A stretch of 64,000 bases of DNA from an uncultured Pelagibacteraceae bacterium (GTDB lineage Bacteria > Pseudomonadota > Alphaproteobacteria > Pelagibacterales > Pelagibacteraceae). The stretch covers positions 1 through 64,000 of the forward strand of contig CACICB010000001.1 of NCBI GenBank assembly GCA_902585045.1, written 5' to 3'. The notes beneath the pieces were generated by a model that ran no database searches, had not been told where the DNA came from, and was given only the letters and a program-made list of their open reading frames with translations. Within the stretch, counting starts at the first letter, position 1, and every line of letters starts with the position of its first letter. Below are positions 21,861 through 32,958 of the stretch, piece after piece. The translations under genes and the position numbers were made by a program.

Positions 21861-22120
21861 TGTTTTTTAAGTAAATCCCAGAAGCTTCTTTTCTTATTTT
21901 CTTCAATGTCATCTATTAAAGAGTTATTAAATTCTATTACATTATCAGTATCGTTTTTTAATACTGGAAGATCAATAATTTTTTCTTTCAAAATCTGGTC
22001 AATATTATTACGATTATAATTTTTAGCATCGACATTTTTATTAGAGGAATAATAATTGTAAATGCTAAGTATAAAAATAATAATTAATAAAAACATAACA
22101 ATATTGAAAATTTTAATCAT
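21857..22120 (-). CDS. Small single-TM protein between argS and nagZ (SPOR-gene position, no SPOR domain seen)
   Basis: 87 aa, N-terminal TM helix, overlaps nagZ start by 4 nt. Confidence 0.6.
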   Translation of the reverse strand: MIKIFNIVMFLLIIIFILSIYNYYSSNKNVDAKNYNRNNIDQILKEKIIDLPVLKNDTDNVIEFNNSLIDDIEENKKRSFWDLLKKQ

Positions 22121-23844
22121 TACATTTTTTCTGGAAGTGAAACTCCTAAAATATTCATTCCATTTTTAATAACTATTGCAATCAAATAAAGAAAAATAAA
22201 GGACTCAGATCTTTTTAAAACACCCTTTTCAATAAACCTAAATTTACTATCTTCATTTCCCTTACTCCAGTAAGAATGAAATAGTATAGAAAGCTCGTAT
22301 AAATAAAAAGGAATTTTATGTGGCTCAAATTTATAAGCCGCTGACTCGATCACTTTCGGCCACTCAAATACTTTTCTATAAATTTTTTCTTCATACTCAT
22401 TAAAATTAAACGATTTAGCATCAACATATATTTCATCTTTTAAGTTTTTTTTAAGAGTTCTAGCAATTGAATTAATTCTAGCGTATGCATATTGAACATA
22501 ATAAACTGGATTATCTTTTGTTTTTTCTTTTACCTTTTCAAAATCAAAATCTAGCTCCATATCATTGCTTCTGTTTAACATCATAAATCTTATTGCATCT
22601 TTATTAACTTCATTTAATAAGTCTTGGGCAGAAATAAAATCACCTGCTCTTTTAGACATTTTGAAAGGCTTTCCGTTTTTATAAAGTTTTACTAACTGAC
22701 AAACTTTACAATTAAGTTTTACCTTTGCATTTGATAAGGCAGTAACAGCAGCTGAAATTCTTTTTATGTAGCCTGTATGATCCGCACCAAGAATATTAAT
22801 CAAATTATCAAATTTTCTATTAATCTTATCTGAGTGGTATGCAACATCATTGGCAAAGTAAGTCCATGATCCGTCATTTTTTTGTAATGCCCTATCCATG
22901 TCATCGCCAAATTTTGATGATTTAAAAATTAATCTTTTAACCTTTTTCCAGTTTTTAGATTCTTCGCCCTTTGGTGGATCGAGATAACCTTCCACTACAA
23001 ATTTTTTATTTTGTAATTTTTCAACTGTTTTTTTTACTAAATTTTGATTAACCAAATCTGTTTCGGAGAAAAAATTGTCATGTTTTATACCAAGTTTTTT
23101 TAAATCATTTTTTATAAGGTTCATTGACTCCTTTAAAGAAAGTGCTTTTAGTTCTTCAAAACAATTTTCAAATATCTCAACATTTAAGTTTTGATTTTTT
23201 AAAATTATATTTTTAGCTATTTCCCTGACATAATTACCAGGATATAAATTTTCTTTAATAATGAATTTTTCTTTAAACTTGATTTCCCTTATTCTTAAGT
23301 AAATAGACTCAACAAAATTTTTGATCTGGTTTCCATAATCATTAATGTAATATTCTTTAATAACTTTATTTCCATTGAATAGTAGTAAATTAGATAAAAC
23401 ATCACCAAAGATAGCTCCCCTACAATGACCCACATGCATTGGGCCAGTTGGATTAGCCGAAACAAATTCTACATTATATGTCTTATTAGTTTGTTTTGAT
23501 CCAAAGTTTTTTCTTTTCTTGATTATTTCATTTATATTTTCAGCGATCCCTTTTTTGGAAAGTTTAATATTAATGAAACCAGGTCCTGCAACATCAATTT
23601 TTTCGAAATGTTTAATCTTATCTAAAAAGAGATTTTTAATCTTTGACGCTAGTTTGATAGGTTCAGTTTTATTAGCTTTTGCTAAAACTAAACAAACATT
23701 AGTTGATAAATCGTAATTTAAATGCTCAGGTGGAATTTCTAGAATTATATTATGTAAATTATCAGTATTATCTAAATTTAATAAATCTTTGTTTTCTAAA
23801 ATAATTTTATTTATTTGTGTTAAATAATTTTCAAATATATTCAT
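22120..23844 (-). CDS. argS: Arginine-tRNA ligase
   Basis: VEFVSANPTGPMHVGHCRGAIFGDVLSNLL, ILGADHTGYIKRI, KMSKRAGDF. Confidence 0.96.
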   Translation of the reverse strand: MNIFENYLTQINKIILENKDLLNLDNTDNLHNIILEIPPEHLNYDLSTNVCLVLAKANKTEPIKLASKIKNLFLDKIKHFEKIDVAGPGFINIKLSKKGIAENINEIIKKRKNFGSKQTNKTYNVEFVSANPTGPMHVGHCRGAIFGDVLSNLLLFNGNKVIKEYYINDYGNQIKNFVESIYLRIREIKFKEKFIIKENLYPGNYVREIAKNIILKNQNLNVEIFENCFEELKALSLKESMNLIKNDLKKLGIKHDNFFSETDLVNQNLVKKTVEKLQNKKFVVEGYLDPPKGEESKNWKKVKRLIFKSSKFGDDMDRALQKNDGSWTYFANDVAYHSDKINRKFDNLINILGADHTGYIKRISAAVTALSNAKVKLNCKVCQLVKLYKNGKPFKMSKRAGDFISAQDLLNEVNKDAIRFMMLNRSNDMELDFDFEKVKEKTKDNPVYYVQYAYARINSIARTLKKNLKDEIYVDAKSFNFNEYEEKIYRKVFEWPKVIESAAYKFEPHKIPFYLYELSILFHSYWSKGNEDSKFRFIEKGVLKRSESFIFLYLIAIVIKNGMNILGVSLPEKM

Positions 23845-24980
23845 TTAATTTTATTGTAAAGATTTATTGCATATCTATCAGTCATGCCAGCAATAAAATC
23901 ACAAATTGATCTTGTGATGTTCGATTTGTCATACTTACTAACATTTATATAGCTTCTTGGATTTCTTTTTATTGATAAGAATAATTTTTTAATAATTTTT
24001 TTTCCTGTGTCAGTATTGAAACGTACTTTCTTGTGGTAATACATTTTTCTTCTTAAAAAAATTTTTATTTTTTTATCAAATTTGTTCATTTTTTTTGAAA
24101 AGGTCACAAGTGGATATTTAGATTTTAAAACATCATTAATATTATTAATTTTATTTTTCTTAATATTTATTTTGGTAGTTTTAATTATATCTTTTACCAT
24201 TTCATTAATTATTTCTCGTACTATTTGCCTGATAACTAAATCCATTGAATTTTTTTTAATTTTTTTCTTATGTTTTAAAACAATTTTATTTAAAACTGGT
24301 ATTTTTTCTAAATCATTAAGATTAAACAGATTTGCTTTTAATCCATCCTCTATATCATGACTATTGTATGCTATATCGTCTGAAATTGAAGCGATCTGTG
24401 CCTCAAGCGATGGACTTAAAGAAAATTTAATTTTATTTTTAAAATATGAAAGTCCTATAATTTTTTTTAATTTCTTTAAATTTTTAATTGGGCCATTATG
24501 TTTAATCAATCCATCTAGCGTCTCCAAAGTTAAATTTAAACCATTAAATTCATAATACCTATTTTCTAAAAATAGGATTATTCTTAGAGTTTGAATGTTG
24601 TGATCAAATCCTCCAAATTTTCTCATACAATGATCAAGTGCATCTTCACCTGCATGTCCAAATGGTGTGTGTCCTAAATCATGAGCTAAACTAAGTGTTT
24701 CACATAAATCTTCATTTAAATTAAAAAATTTAGACAAAGTTCTAGCTATTTGAGCTACCTCTAATGAGTGAGTAATTCTTGTTCTAAAATGATCTCCTGA
24801 GGTATTAACAAACACTTGTGTTTTATGTTTAAGTCTTCTGAAAGCAGTGGAATGTATTATTCTATCTCTATCTCTTTGAAAATCTGATCTTAATGAAGTT
24901 TTTTTTTCTTTAAAAAACCTTCCCTTTGACTTTAATGGCACAGCTAATTTAGATAAAGTTTGGATTGAATTTTTTTGCAT
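23841..24980 (-). CDS. dgt: dGTPase-like HD-domain nucleotide triphosphohydrolase
   Basis: FQRDRDRIIHSTAFRRLKHKTQVF, RTRITHSLEVAQIAR, AHDLGHTPFGHAGE. Confidence 0.93.
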   Translation of the reverse strand: MQKNSIQTLSKLAVPLKSKGRFFKEKKTSLRSDFQRDRDRIIHSTAFRRLKHKTQVFVNTSGDHFRTRITHSLEVAQIARTLSKFFNLNEDLCETLSLAHDLGHTPFGHAGEDALDHCMRKFGGFDHNIQTLRIILFLENRYYEFNGLNLTLETLDGLIKHNGPIKNLKKLKKIIGLSYFKNKIKFSLSPSLEAQIASISDDIAYNSHDIEDGLKANLFNLNDLEKIPVLNKIVLKHKKKIKKNSMDLVIRQIVREIINEMVKDIIKTTKINIKKNKINNINDVLKSKYPLVTFSKKMNKFDKKIKIFLRRKMYYHKKVRFNTDTGKKIIKKLFLSIKRNPRSYINVSKYDKSNITRSICDFIAGMTDRYAINLYNKIK

Positions 24981-25011
24981 GCTTACTATATAGATTATAT
25001 ACTAAATAATT

Positions 25012-25326
25012 ATGGAAAAAAAATTAGAATTTACCAATAGTGCAAGAAACCAAATAGATAAAATCACTAAAAGTGAAGAAAAAAAATATTTTAGAATTTC
25101 AGTTCAAGGGGGTGGTTGCTCTGGCTTCAAATATAATTTTAGCTTTGATGATAAAATTGAGAAAGATGATATCTTATTTAACAAAGCAGTGATAGATAAG
25201 CAGTCACTTGATATTATAGCTGGCTCAACTGTGGATTTTAAAAAAGAAATGATTGGCGAGTCTTTTTCGATAAATAATCCTAAAGCTTCGGCTTCATGTG
25301 GTTGCGGTCTTTCATTTTCAGTTTGA
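25012..25326 (+). CDS. erpA: Iron-sulfur cluster insertion protein (ErpA/IscA family)
   Basis: VQGGGCSGFKYNFSFDD and C-terminal ASCGCGLSFSV with the three conserved Cys. Confidence 0.92.
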   Translation: MEKKLEFTNSARNQIDKITKSEEKKYFRISVQGGGCSGFKYNFSFDDKIEKDDILFNKAVIDKQSLDIIAGSTVDFKKEMIGESFSINNPKASASCGCGLSFSV

Positions 25327-26102
25327 TGAAAATAATTTCTTGGAACGTGAATTCTGTTAGGGCAAGAATTACCAATATTGTTGATTATATCAAACAATCA
25401 AATCCTGATATCTTATTACTCCAAGAAATTAAAACCCAAGATATGAGTTTTCCTTATGAGGATTTTAAAAATATTGGATATAATTCATATGTTTTTGGTC
25501 AAAAAAGTTACAACGGTGTTGCTATTATTTCTAAACAAGAATTAGAGAAAATTAACAATAGCTTTATTAAAGATGATTTGAAACAATCTAGAATTATTAC
25601 TGCTGAATTAAAATTAAAAAAGAAAAAGATAGAACTTATAAATATTTATGTTCCAAATGGAAACCCTGTAGATACAGAAAAATATGAATATAAAAAAGAG
25701 TGGTTAAAAAAATTTATATCAAATGTTAAAAAGAAAATTCAAAAAAATTCAAATATTCTTATCGCAGGGGATTTCAATATAATTCCTGAAGAAATAGATG
25801 TTTACGATTTTAAAAGATATGAAAATGATGCTTTAGGTAGATTAGAAATAAGAAAAAAATTTAGAGAATTGATTAATTTAGGTTTTAAAGATGTTTATAG
25901 ATTTATTAATAAAACAAACCAAGAGTATACCTTTTGGGACTATTTTGCAGGTTCTTGGCAAAAAAATTATGGTATGAGAATAGATCATTTTTTACTTTCA
26001 ACCAGTTTAATCGAAAATATCAAATCAATTAATATAAACAAAAAACCAAGATCCAAAGAAAAACCATCTGATCACACGCCAATCGAACTTGAAATTATTT
26101 AA
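25326..26102 (+). CDS. xthA: Exodeoxyribonuclease III
   Basis: MKIISWNVNSVRARI, DILLLQEIKTQD, IAGDFNIIPEEIDVYD, DHTPIELEI. Start ATG overlaps the erpA stop (TGATG). Confidence 0.95.
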   Translation: MKIISWNVNSVRARITNIVDYIKQSNPDILLLQEIKTQDMSFPYEDFKNIGYNSYVFGQKSYNGVAIISKQELEKINNSFIKDDLKQSRIITAELKLKKKKIELINIYVPNGNPVDTEKYEYKKEWLKKFISNVKKKIQKNSNILIAGDFNIIPEEIDVYDFKRYENDALGRLEIRKKFRELINLGFKDVYRFINKTNQEYTFWDYFAGSWQKNYGMRIDHFLLSTSLIENIKSININKKPRSKEKPSDHTPIELEII

Positions 26103-27297
26103 CTCTACCATAAATATCTTGATATCTGACTATATCAGTTTCTTTTAAGACTGACCCTAATTGAGCTTCAATTATTTTTACCGGTTTTTTATATGGATTT
26201 TCTATTCTGTGAATAGATTTGACTGGTATAAAAATAGTTTCATTAGTTTTTAAAAAAAATTTTTTTCTATTCAAAGTTATTTTTGGATTCCCTTGGGTAA
26301 CAACCCAATGTTCAGAGCGATGGAAGTGCTTTTGAAGACTTAAAACTCCTTTAGGTTTGACATAAAGCTCTTTAATTAAAAAATTTTTACCTTTGTACAA
26401 ATTTGTATACCTGCCCCAAGGTCTGTAAAAAATATTTTTCTTTTTTTGATATTTAATCTTTAATTTATCATAGATTTTGCAAATTTCTTTCCAGTTACCC
26501 AGATCGGACCAAGGTATATTTAAATTTATAGCATTTATATCTTTTGATTTTTCCAATATCGCGTAATCAAAAGAAATTGACTTGCATTTTAAAAAGTCAT
26601 TTTTATTAAGATAATAAACATTATTTTTAAATTTTGATTTATTTACAGAGTTTAAACAACAATTAAAGTTTCTATTTTGATACTTCTTGAAGTTATTAAT
26701 TATTGATTTTTTTGTAAGGAAAAACATTCCTGAATTCCAATAAGCATTTTTTTTAATGATTTTTTTTGCTTTTTTTAAATTTGGTTTTTCAATAAATTTT
26801 GAAACCTTGTATTTATTGTTAGCTCGTTTCGATAAAAAATAACCATACTCAGATGAAGGATAAGAAGGTTTAATTCCAAATATAAAGATATTGTTATCTG
26901 TAAGGTATTTTTGGTATTTTTTAATAGATTTATTAAATAGGTTTGTTTTTTCAATTAAATGATCAGATGTTAGAAAAACTAAGGGTTGATTCTCAGGTAT
27001 TTCTTTAATTAAGGATGAGCTAAGTATAGCAGGGGCAGTATTTCTTTTTGCTGGCTCAAGAATAATTTTATATTTCTTAAAACTTTTTAATCTTAAATGT
27101 TTTTTAATTTCACTTAAATATTTTTTGTTAGTACTTATTATCGGGTAATCAAATATAGAATATTTTATCCTTTCTAGAGTTTTTCCAAATAGCGTCCAAT
27201 TTCCAAAATCAATAAACTGCTTTGGTTGATGATGTTTTTTGTCAGACCAGAGCCTTGTACCAGAACCGCCACACAAAATTACTGGACGTATTTTCAT
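26095..27297 (-). CDS. manC: Mannose-1-phosphate guanylyltransferase / mannose-6-phosphate isomerase, type II
   Basis: PVILCGGSGTRLWSDKKHHQPKQF; C-terminal cupin GVLSLQKHFHRSEHWVVTQG. Confidence 0.93.
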   Translation of the reverse strand: MKIRPVILCGGSGTRLWSDKKHHQPKQFIDFGNWTLFGKTLERIKYSIFDYPIISTNKKYLSEIKKHLRLKSFKKYKIILEPAKRNTAPAILSSSLIKEIPENQPLVFLTSDHLIEKTNLFNKSIKKYQKYLTDNNIFIFGIKPSYPSSEYGYFLSKRANNKYKVSKFIEKPNLKKAKKIIKKNAYWNSGMFFLTKKSIINNFKKYQNRNFNCCLNSVNKSKFKNNVYYLNKNDFLKCKSISFDYAILEKSKDINAINLNIPWSDLGNWKEICKIYDKLKIKYQKKKNIFYRPWGRYTNLYKGKNFLIKELYVKPKGVLSLQKHFHRSEHWVVTQGNPKITLNRKKFFLKTNETIFIPVKSIHRIENPYKKPVKIIEAQLGSVLKETDIVRYQDIYGRVK

Positions 27298-29015
27298 TAA
27301 ATTTTCGAATATTCTTTAACTTCTTTTTTCTTGCCTGGATGTGTTGGAGCGCCTAGATAAGCAGGTCCTACCGTTTGAGCATACTTCCAAATTGTTCCCG
27401 ATCCAAAACTTGATTTTTTTTCTTTCCATTTTTTTCTTCTAGCTTTTAATTGAGTGCTAGTTAGCCTTACATTAATTATTCCTTTTTTTGCGTCTATATC
27501 TATTACATCTCCATTTTTAAGAAGGGCAATTGGCCCGCCCATTGCAGCTTCCGGACCAACATGACCAACACAGAAACCTCTAGTGGCTCCTGAAAACCTT
27601 CCATCTGTTATAAGTGCAACTTTTTCACCTTTTCCTTGACCGTAAATAGCTCCAGTTGTTGAGAGCATTTCCCTCATTCCCGGTCCACCTTTTGGGCCTT
27701 CGTATCTGATTATTATTACATCACCGTCCTTATATTTTTTTGTCTGTACTGCTTTCATTGCATCTTCTTCATTATCAAAACATCTAGCTTTTCCAGTAAA
27801 TTGTAATTTTTTTAATCCTGCAATTTTTACGATTGCTCCGTCTGGAGCTAAATTACCTTTTAATCCAACAACTCCACCATCTGGGGAAAGAGGGTTATTA
27901 TATTCTCTTAAAACTTTTTGATTAGTATTAAACTTAATATAAGCTAAGTTTTCTCTCATAGTTTTACCTGTAACGGTCATACACTCACCATGAATATATC
28001 CTCCATCATATAAAGTTTTTAATAACATAGGAACACCGCCAGCTTCCCACATGTCTTTTGCAACGTATTTTCCTCCAGGTTTTAAATCAGCAAGATAAGG
28101 AGTTTTTTTAAATATTTTTGCAACGTCCATTAAATCAAATTTTACTCCTATCTCGTTAGCTAGTGCAGGTAAATGAAGAGCCGCATTAGTGGAGCCTCCA
28201 GTTGCAGCCACAATTGTTGCTGCATTTTCTAATGATTTTTTAGTAACTATTTCTCTTGGTTTAATTTTTTTTTCTAATAAATTCATAACTGCTTGTCCAC
28301 TTTGATAAGCATATTTATCTCTTTCCTCATAAGGGGCTGGTGTTCCAGCTGAATAAGGTAAAGCCAATCCTATAGCCTCCGATACGCATGCCATTGTGTT
28401 AGCTGTAAATTGACCTCCACAAGCCCCGGCACTAGGACAAGCCACTAATTCTAATTCTCTTAATTCTTCAGAAGACATTTTGCCTGAGGAATGTTTACCA
28501 ACTGCTTCAAACACATCTACAACTGTAACGTCTTTTCCTTTAAATTTTCCTGGCAAAATTGATCCGCCATAAATAAATACACTAGGAACATTTAATCTCA
28601 ACATAGACATCATCAAACCTGGCAGCGATTTATCACAACCGGCTATACCAACTAAAGCATCGTAACAATGTCCCCTCACAGTAAGTTCAGCTGAATCCGC
28701 TATTACCTCTCGTGAAATTAATGATGATTTCATCCCTTCATGACCCATGGCAATCCCATCTGTTACGGTTATTGTACAAAATTCTCGTGGCGTTCCTCCA
28801 GATTGTTTCACACCTTTTTTAACTGACTGTGCCTGTCTCATTAAAGCTGTATTGCAAGGTGCAGCTTCATTCCAAGTAGACACCACTCCTACAAACGGCT
28901 TCGCAACATCCTGTTCAGTTTCTCCCATTGCATAATAAAAGGATCTATGAGGGGCTCTATCTGGGCCTAAAGAAGTATGACGACTAGGTAATTTTTTTTT
29001 ATCAATTTTAGACAT
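27297..29015 (-). CDS. ilvD: Dihydroxy-acid dehydratase
   Basis: [51 protein letters not shown]. Confidence 0.96.
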   Translation of the reverse strand: MSKIDKKKLPSRHTSLGPDRAPHRSFYYAMGETEQDVAKPFVGVVSTWNEAAPCNTALMRQAQSVKKGVKQSGGTPREFCTITVTDGIAMGHEGMKSSLISREVIADSAELTVRGHCYDALVGIAGCDKSLPGLMMSMLRLNVPSVFIYGGSILPGKFKGKDVTVVDVFEAVGKHSSGKMSSEELRELELVACPSAGACGGQFTANTMACVSEAIGLALPYSAGTPAPYEERDKYAYQSGQAVMNLLEKKIKPREIVTKKSLENAATIVAATGGSTNAALHLPALANEIGVKFDLMDVAKIFKKTPYLADLKPGGKYVAKDMWEAGGVPMLLKTLYDGGYIHGECMTVTGKTMRENLAYIKFNTNQKVLREYNNPLSPDGGVVGLKGNLAPDGAIVKIAGLKKLQFTGKARCFDNEEDAMKAVQTKKYKDGDVIIIRYEGPKGGPGMREMLSTTGAIYGQGKGEKVALITDGRFSGATRGFCVGHVGPEAAMGGPIALLKNGDVIDIDAKKGIINVRLTSTQLKARRKKWKEKKSSFGSGTIWKYAQTVGPAYLGAPTHPGKKKEVKEYSKI

Positions 29016-31664
29016 TTAATTAATACTAGACACAATACTTCTTAATTTTCCATCTTCAATAGTTAATTCTTTAACTAAATTTTTATCGTTTTGTACTATT
29101 TCTTTAGGTGCATTTGTCACATAAGCCTTATTTTTGAGCTTATTATTTAAACTGGTTATTTGTTTATTAATTGTCTCAATTTTTTGTAAAATTCTCTCTT
29201 TTTGAGATCCTAAATTTACATCCTCATTAAAATTTAATGAAAGTTTTTCCTTAAGAACTAAGATATCTATTGAATTTTTATCTCTTATCTTTGTTGTACG
29301 GACATTATTTACTCTACCAACCTGTTTTATCAAATTTATATTTTTATTTACCAATTTTTTTAATTTCCCTGATTTATCATCAAAAAAAATGTCACAATAT
29401 AATTTTGGCGTAATTTTTAACTCTGCTTTAGTAGATCTTATGTTAGAAATTATTTCAATTAAATCATTTATATTAGTTTGATTTTTGTTAAATTTATTAA
29501 TTATCTTAAAATCTGGCCAACTGGAACTGATTAAATAATCATTGAAAATTTTTTTATAAGCATTTAAAGACCACAAGTTCTCAGTAAAAAAAGGGATAAA
29601 AGGATGAAGTATTTTAAGAATATTTGCCATCATAAATGATGAGAAAGCTTTAGCTTCTTTAATTTCATTTGTATTTTTTGAATTAAAAATAGGTTTTAAG
29701 AACTCTAAATACCAATCGCAATAAGAATGCCAAACAAATTGATATGCATACCTAGCTGCCTCATCGAACCTAAATATTTCAATGTTTTTTGTGATTAAAT
29801 TTTGTGTTTTTATAAATTCGTTGTAAATCCAATGGTTTATTGGAAGTTTAATTGAGTTTAAATTTATCTTTTTGCCTAAATTACAATTATTCAGTTTTAA
29901 AAAATTATTCGCACTCCAAATTTTTGTTATGAAATTTCTATTTCCTGTAACTCTATCTTTTGATAATTTTACATCTCTTCCCGGTGAGGCCATTGATATA
30001 AGCGTAAATCTTAAGCTATCTGCTCCATATTCATTTATTAAATCTAATGGATCGATCACATTACCTTTTGACTTTGACATTTTCTGCCCCCTTTCATCCC
30101 TTACCAAGGCATGAACATATACTTTATGAAAAGGCGTATTTTTTTTAAAATAATTTCCCATCATTAACATTCTTGCTACCCAAAAGAAAATTATATCAAA
30201 ACCAGTTACAAGAACTGACGTTGGATAAAACTTATCAAGTTCTTTTGTTTTATTTGGCCATCCAAGCGTTGCAAAAGGCCATAAAGCTGATGAAAACCAA
30301 GTATCTAAAACATCTGTTTCCTGTCTTAATTTAAATTTTTTATCTTTATGTTTTTTCTTAGCTAATGCTTCTGCACCCTTTTCATTTTCAGCTACAAAAA
30401 TATTTCCATTTTCATCATACCAAGCAGGTATTCTATGACCCCACCAAATCTGCCGAGATATACACCAAGGCTCAATATCATTCATCCACTGAAAAAATGT
30501 TTTTGACCAATTGCTTGGAAAAAAAGTAGTTTTGCCCTCTTTAACTATTTTAATTGGTTTTTTGGATAATTTTTTTGCATCAACAAACCATTGCTCTGTA
30601 AGGAGAGGTTCGATTATAGTGTTAGATCTATCTCCATATGGAACTTTATTTTTAATATTTTCGATTTTTACAAGAGAACCTTTATCCTTTAACTTTTTAA
30701 TTATAAGTTTTCTTGCTTCAAATCTGTCTAAACCATGAAACTCTTTGATCCCATTTTTGTTTATTTTACCATTCTCTTCAAAAATATTTATTATTTCTAA
30801 TTTATTTCTCTTACCTACCTCATAGTCATTGAAATCATGTGCTGGTGTAATTTTTACTGCTCCTGAACCTTGTTCCGGATCAGCGTAATTGTCAGAAATA
30901 ATTTTGACAGTCCTATTAACAATTGGAATAAGAACATTTTTTCCAACTAAATTAACATATCTTTCATCCTTTGGATTTACAGCAACCGCGGTATCTCCCA
31001 TCATTGTTTCTGGTCTGGTGGTGGCAATAGTGATCTTTTGATCTGAGTTCTCTATCGTATAATCAATGTAATATAATTGAGATTGGACATCCTTTTGGTT
31101 AACTTCCAAGTCGGAAATAGCAGTTTGAAGTTTAGTATCCCAGTTGACTAATTTTTTATCTTTGTAAATTAGCTTGTTTTTATGAAGATCAACAAAAACT
31201 TTAATTACAGCTTTAGAAAGATCCTTATCCATGGTGAACCTCGTTCTTGACCAATCACACGAACAACCTAATTTCTTAAGTTGATCTAGAATTATTCCAC
31301 CAGATTCCTCTTTCCAATCCCATATTTTTTTAACGAATTTTTCTCTTCCTAAATCATCTTTTTTAATTCCTTCTTTTAAAAGGTTATTTTCAACAACTGC
31401 TTGAGTTGCAATTCCAGCATGATCTGTTCCTGGTTGCCACAGGGTTTCGAGGCCTTTCATTCTATTAAATCTAACTAAAACATCTTGTAGACTATTGTTT
31501 AGTGCATGTCCCATATGTAATCTGCCAGTTACATTAGGTGGAGGAATTACTATAGAAAATTTTTTATTTGATTTTTTTTTTTTTGGTTTGAATAAGCCTT
31601 TTTTAATCCAAAAATCTGAGATTTTTTTTTCTTCTTTACTATGATTATATTTTTTAAATTCCAT
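29016..31664 (-). CDS. valS: Valine-tRNA ligase
   Basis: PPPNVTGRLHMGHALNNSLQDVLVR, GTDHAGIATQAVVE, KMSKSKGNVIDPLDLI. Confidence 0.97.
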   Translation of the reverse strand: MEFKKYNHSKEEKKISDFWIKKGLFKPKKKKSNKKFSIVIPPPNVTGRLHMGHALNNSLQDVLVRFNRMKGLETLWQPGTDHAGIATQAVVENNLLKEGIKKDDLGREKFVKKIWDWKEESGGIILDQLKKLGCSCDWSRTRFTMDKDLSKAVIKVFVDLHKNKLIYKDKKLVNWDTKLQTAISDLEVNQKDVQSQLYYIDYTIENSDQKITIATTRPETMMGDTAVAVNPKDERYVNLVGKNVLIPIVNRTVKIISDNYADPEQGSGAVKITPAHDFNDYEVGKRNKLEIINIFEENGKINKNGIKEFHGLDRFEARKLIIKKLKDKGSLVKIENIKNKVPYGDRSNTIIEPLLTEQWFVDAKKLSKKPIKIVKEGKTTFFPSNWSKTFFQWMNDIEPWCISRQIWWGHRIPAWYDENGNIFVAENEKGAEALAKKKHKDKKFKLRQETDVLDTWFSSALWPFATLGWPNKTKELDKFYPTSVLVTGFDIIFFWVARMLMMGNYFKKNTPFHKVYVHALVRDERGQKMSKSKGNVIDPLDLINEYGADSLRFTLISMASPGRDVKLSKDRVTGNRNFITKIWSANNFLKLNNCNLGKKINLNSIKLPINHWIYNEFIKTQNLITKNIEIFRFDEAARYAYQFVWHSYCDWYLEFLKPIFNSKNTNEIKEAKAFSSFMMANILKILHPFIPFFTENLWSLNAYKKIFNDYLISSSWPDFKIINKFNKNQTNINDLIEIISNIRSTKAELKITPKLYCDIFFDDKSGKLKKLVNKNINLIKQVGRVNNVRTTKIRDKNSIDILVLKEKLSLNFNEDVNLGSQKERILQKIETINKQITSLNNKLKNKAYVTNAPKEIVQNDKNLVKELTIEDGKLRSIVSSIN

Positions 31665-31695
31665 TTTTTTGATAACTATAGATATATATCAGATT

Positions 31696-32958
31696 TCAAT
31701 AACTATTAAGTTTAAAATCTAGATATAAGGCAGCAGTCCAAGAAAAATTTTTAGCACCCATTCCTAAACCTGATTTACAACTATAATATTCTCGAAATTT
31801 TTTTTTTTCGACTAAATTCAAGGTCTTTTTTCTTATTGATTCTGCGAACTTCTTATCTTTATTTTTCAAACCTTGATATATAATCCAATTGCAATTAATC
31901 CATACTGGCCCTCTCCAGTAACGTTTTTCGTCGAATGATTTATGTTTAGAATTTATTGAAGGAAAAAGATATTTATTATTTTTATTATAGTTTTTTAAGC
32001 TTTTTACTAATGATCTATTAACTGAATTATTATTTAAATCAGCAAATAGCATAAAAAAATTAGTTATTGAAGGTATAGTTACTAAACAATTATTTCTTAT
32101 ATCTTTATTCTTAAATTTCATTTTTTTTGAATCAAATAATTTTACAAGTTTACTCTCATTTAAAAGAATATATTTTTTTATAGAAGAATTTCTTTTATCT
32201 ATACATCCAAGTAAAAAATCCAAATCTTTTAAAGCTTTAAGAAAAAGCGAATTAAATCCAACATCTACAACATTAAATTTTGATTTAAAATAAAGTTTTT
32301 TTGGATCATAGTTCATTTTCTTTAAATGATTTTTAATAGTTACATATCTATCATAATCAATTTTCAAAGGTCTTTGGCTGTGGTTGACAATTTTATTATC
32401 CTTTCTCTTATAATTAAGATTTAATTCTGTTTTGATCGTGCTCATCGGTTTGTCCCATAAAGGAGAATTATCATAACCACTTTCCCATGGGTGAAGTATG
32501 GAAATTAAACCAGTACGTTTAGGATCTCTGTATCTAATAAACCATTCTAAATATTTTTTAATCTTTAAAATTAAAGTCTGGTATTTTTTAATTTCTTTTT
32601 TTGAAAGCTTATGTCTCTCAATAATTATCCTTAAAATACTTACTAAGATCGGTGGTTGAGTTATTCCAGATGAGGAAACTTTTTTACCACAATTCCAAGC
32701 TTTATAGTTAGGAGTATAATTTAAATCTTTAATATGGAAAAGAATGTGTGGTATCATTCCGTCATCCCATTGTCCTGAAATCAGAGTTTCAAGTTCTTTA
32801 AATGAATAGTCTAAATTGAAATTAGAATATCCTAATGCAATAAAAGCTGAGTCCCAATTCCATTGAGCTGGATATAGATTAGTGTTAGTGGGTAAAGTGT
32901 AATTTAATCTTCTGTTATTTATTAAGGTTCTCTTTGCTTCTTTAATTGAGCTTTTCAT
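31696..32958 (-). CDS. GH63-like glycoside hydrolase (mannosyl-/glucosylglycerate hydrolase-like)
   Basis: NLYPAQWNWDSAFIALGY, SGQWDDGMIPHILFH, SGITQPPILVS, HPWESGYDNSPLWD, YWRGPVWINCNWIIYQGL; no signal peptide; follows a sugar ABC transporter. Confidence 0.75.
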   Translation of the reverse strand: MKSSIKEAKRTLINNRRLNYTLPTNTNLYPAQWNWDSAFIALGYSNFNLDYSFKELETLISGQWDDGMIPHILFHIKDLNYTPNYKAWNCGKKVSSSGITQPPILVSILRIIIERHKLSKKEIKKYQTLILKIKKYLEWFIRYRDPKRTGLISILHPWESGYDNSPLWDKPMSTIKTELNLNYKRKDNKIVNHSQRPLKIDYDRYVTIKNHLKKMNYDPKKLYFKSKFNVVDVGFNSLFLKALKDLDFLLGCIDKRNSSIKKYILLNESKLVKLFDSKKMKFKNKDIRNNCLVTIPSITNFFMLFADLNNNSVNRSLVKSLKNYNKNNKYLFPSINSKHKSFDEKRYWRGPVWINCNWIIYQGLKNKDKKFAESIRKKTLNLVEKKKFREYYSCKSGLGMGAKNFSWTAALYLDFKLNSY

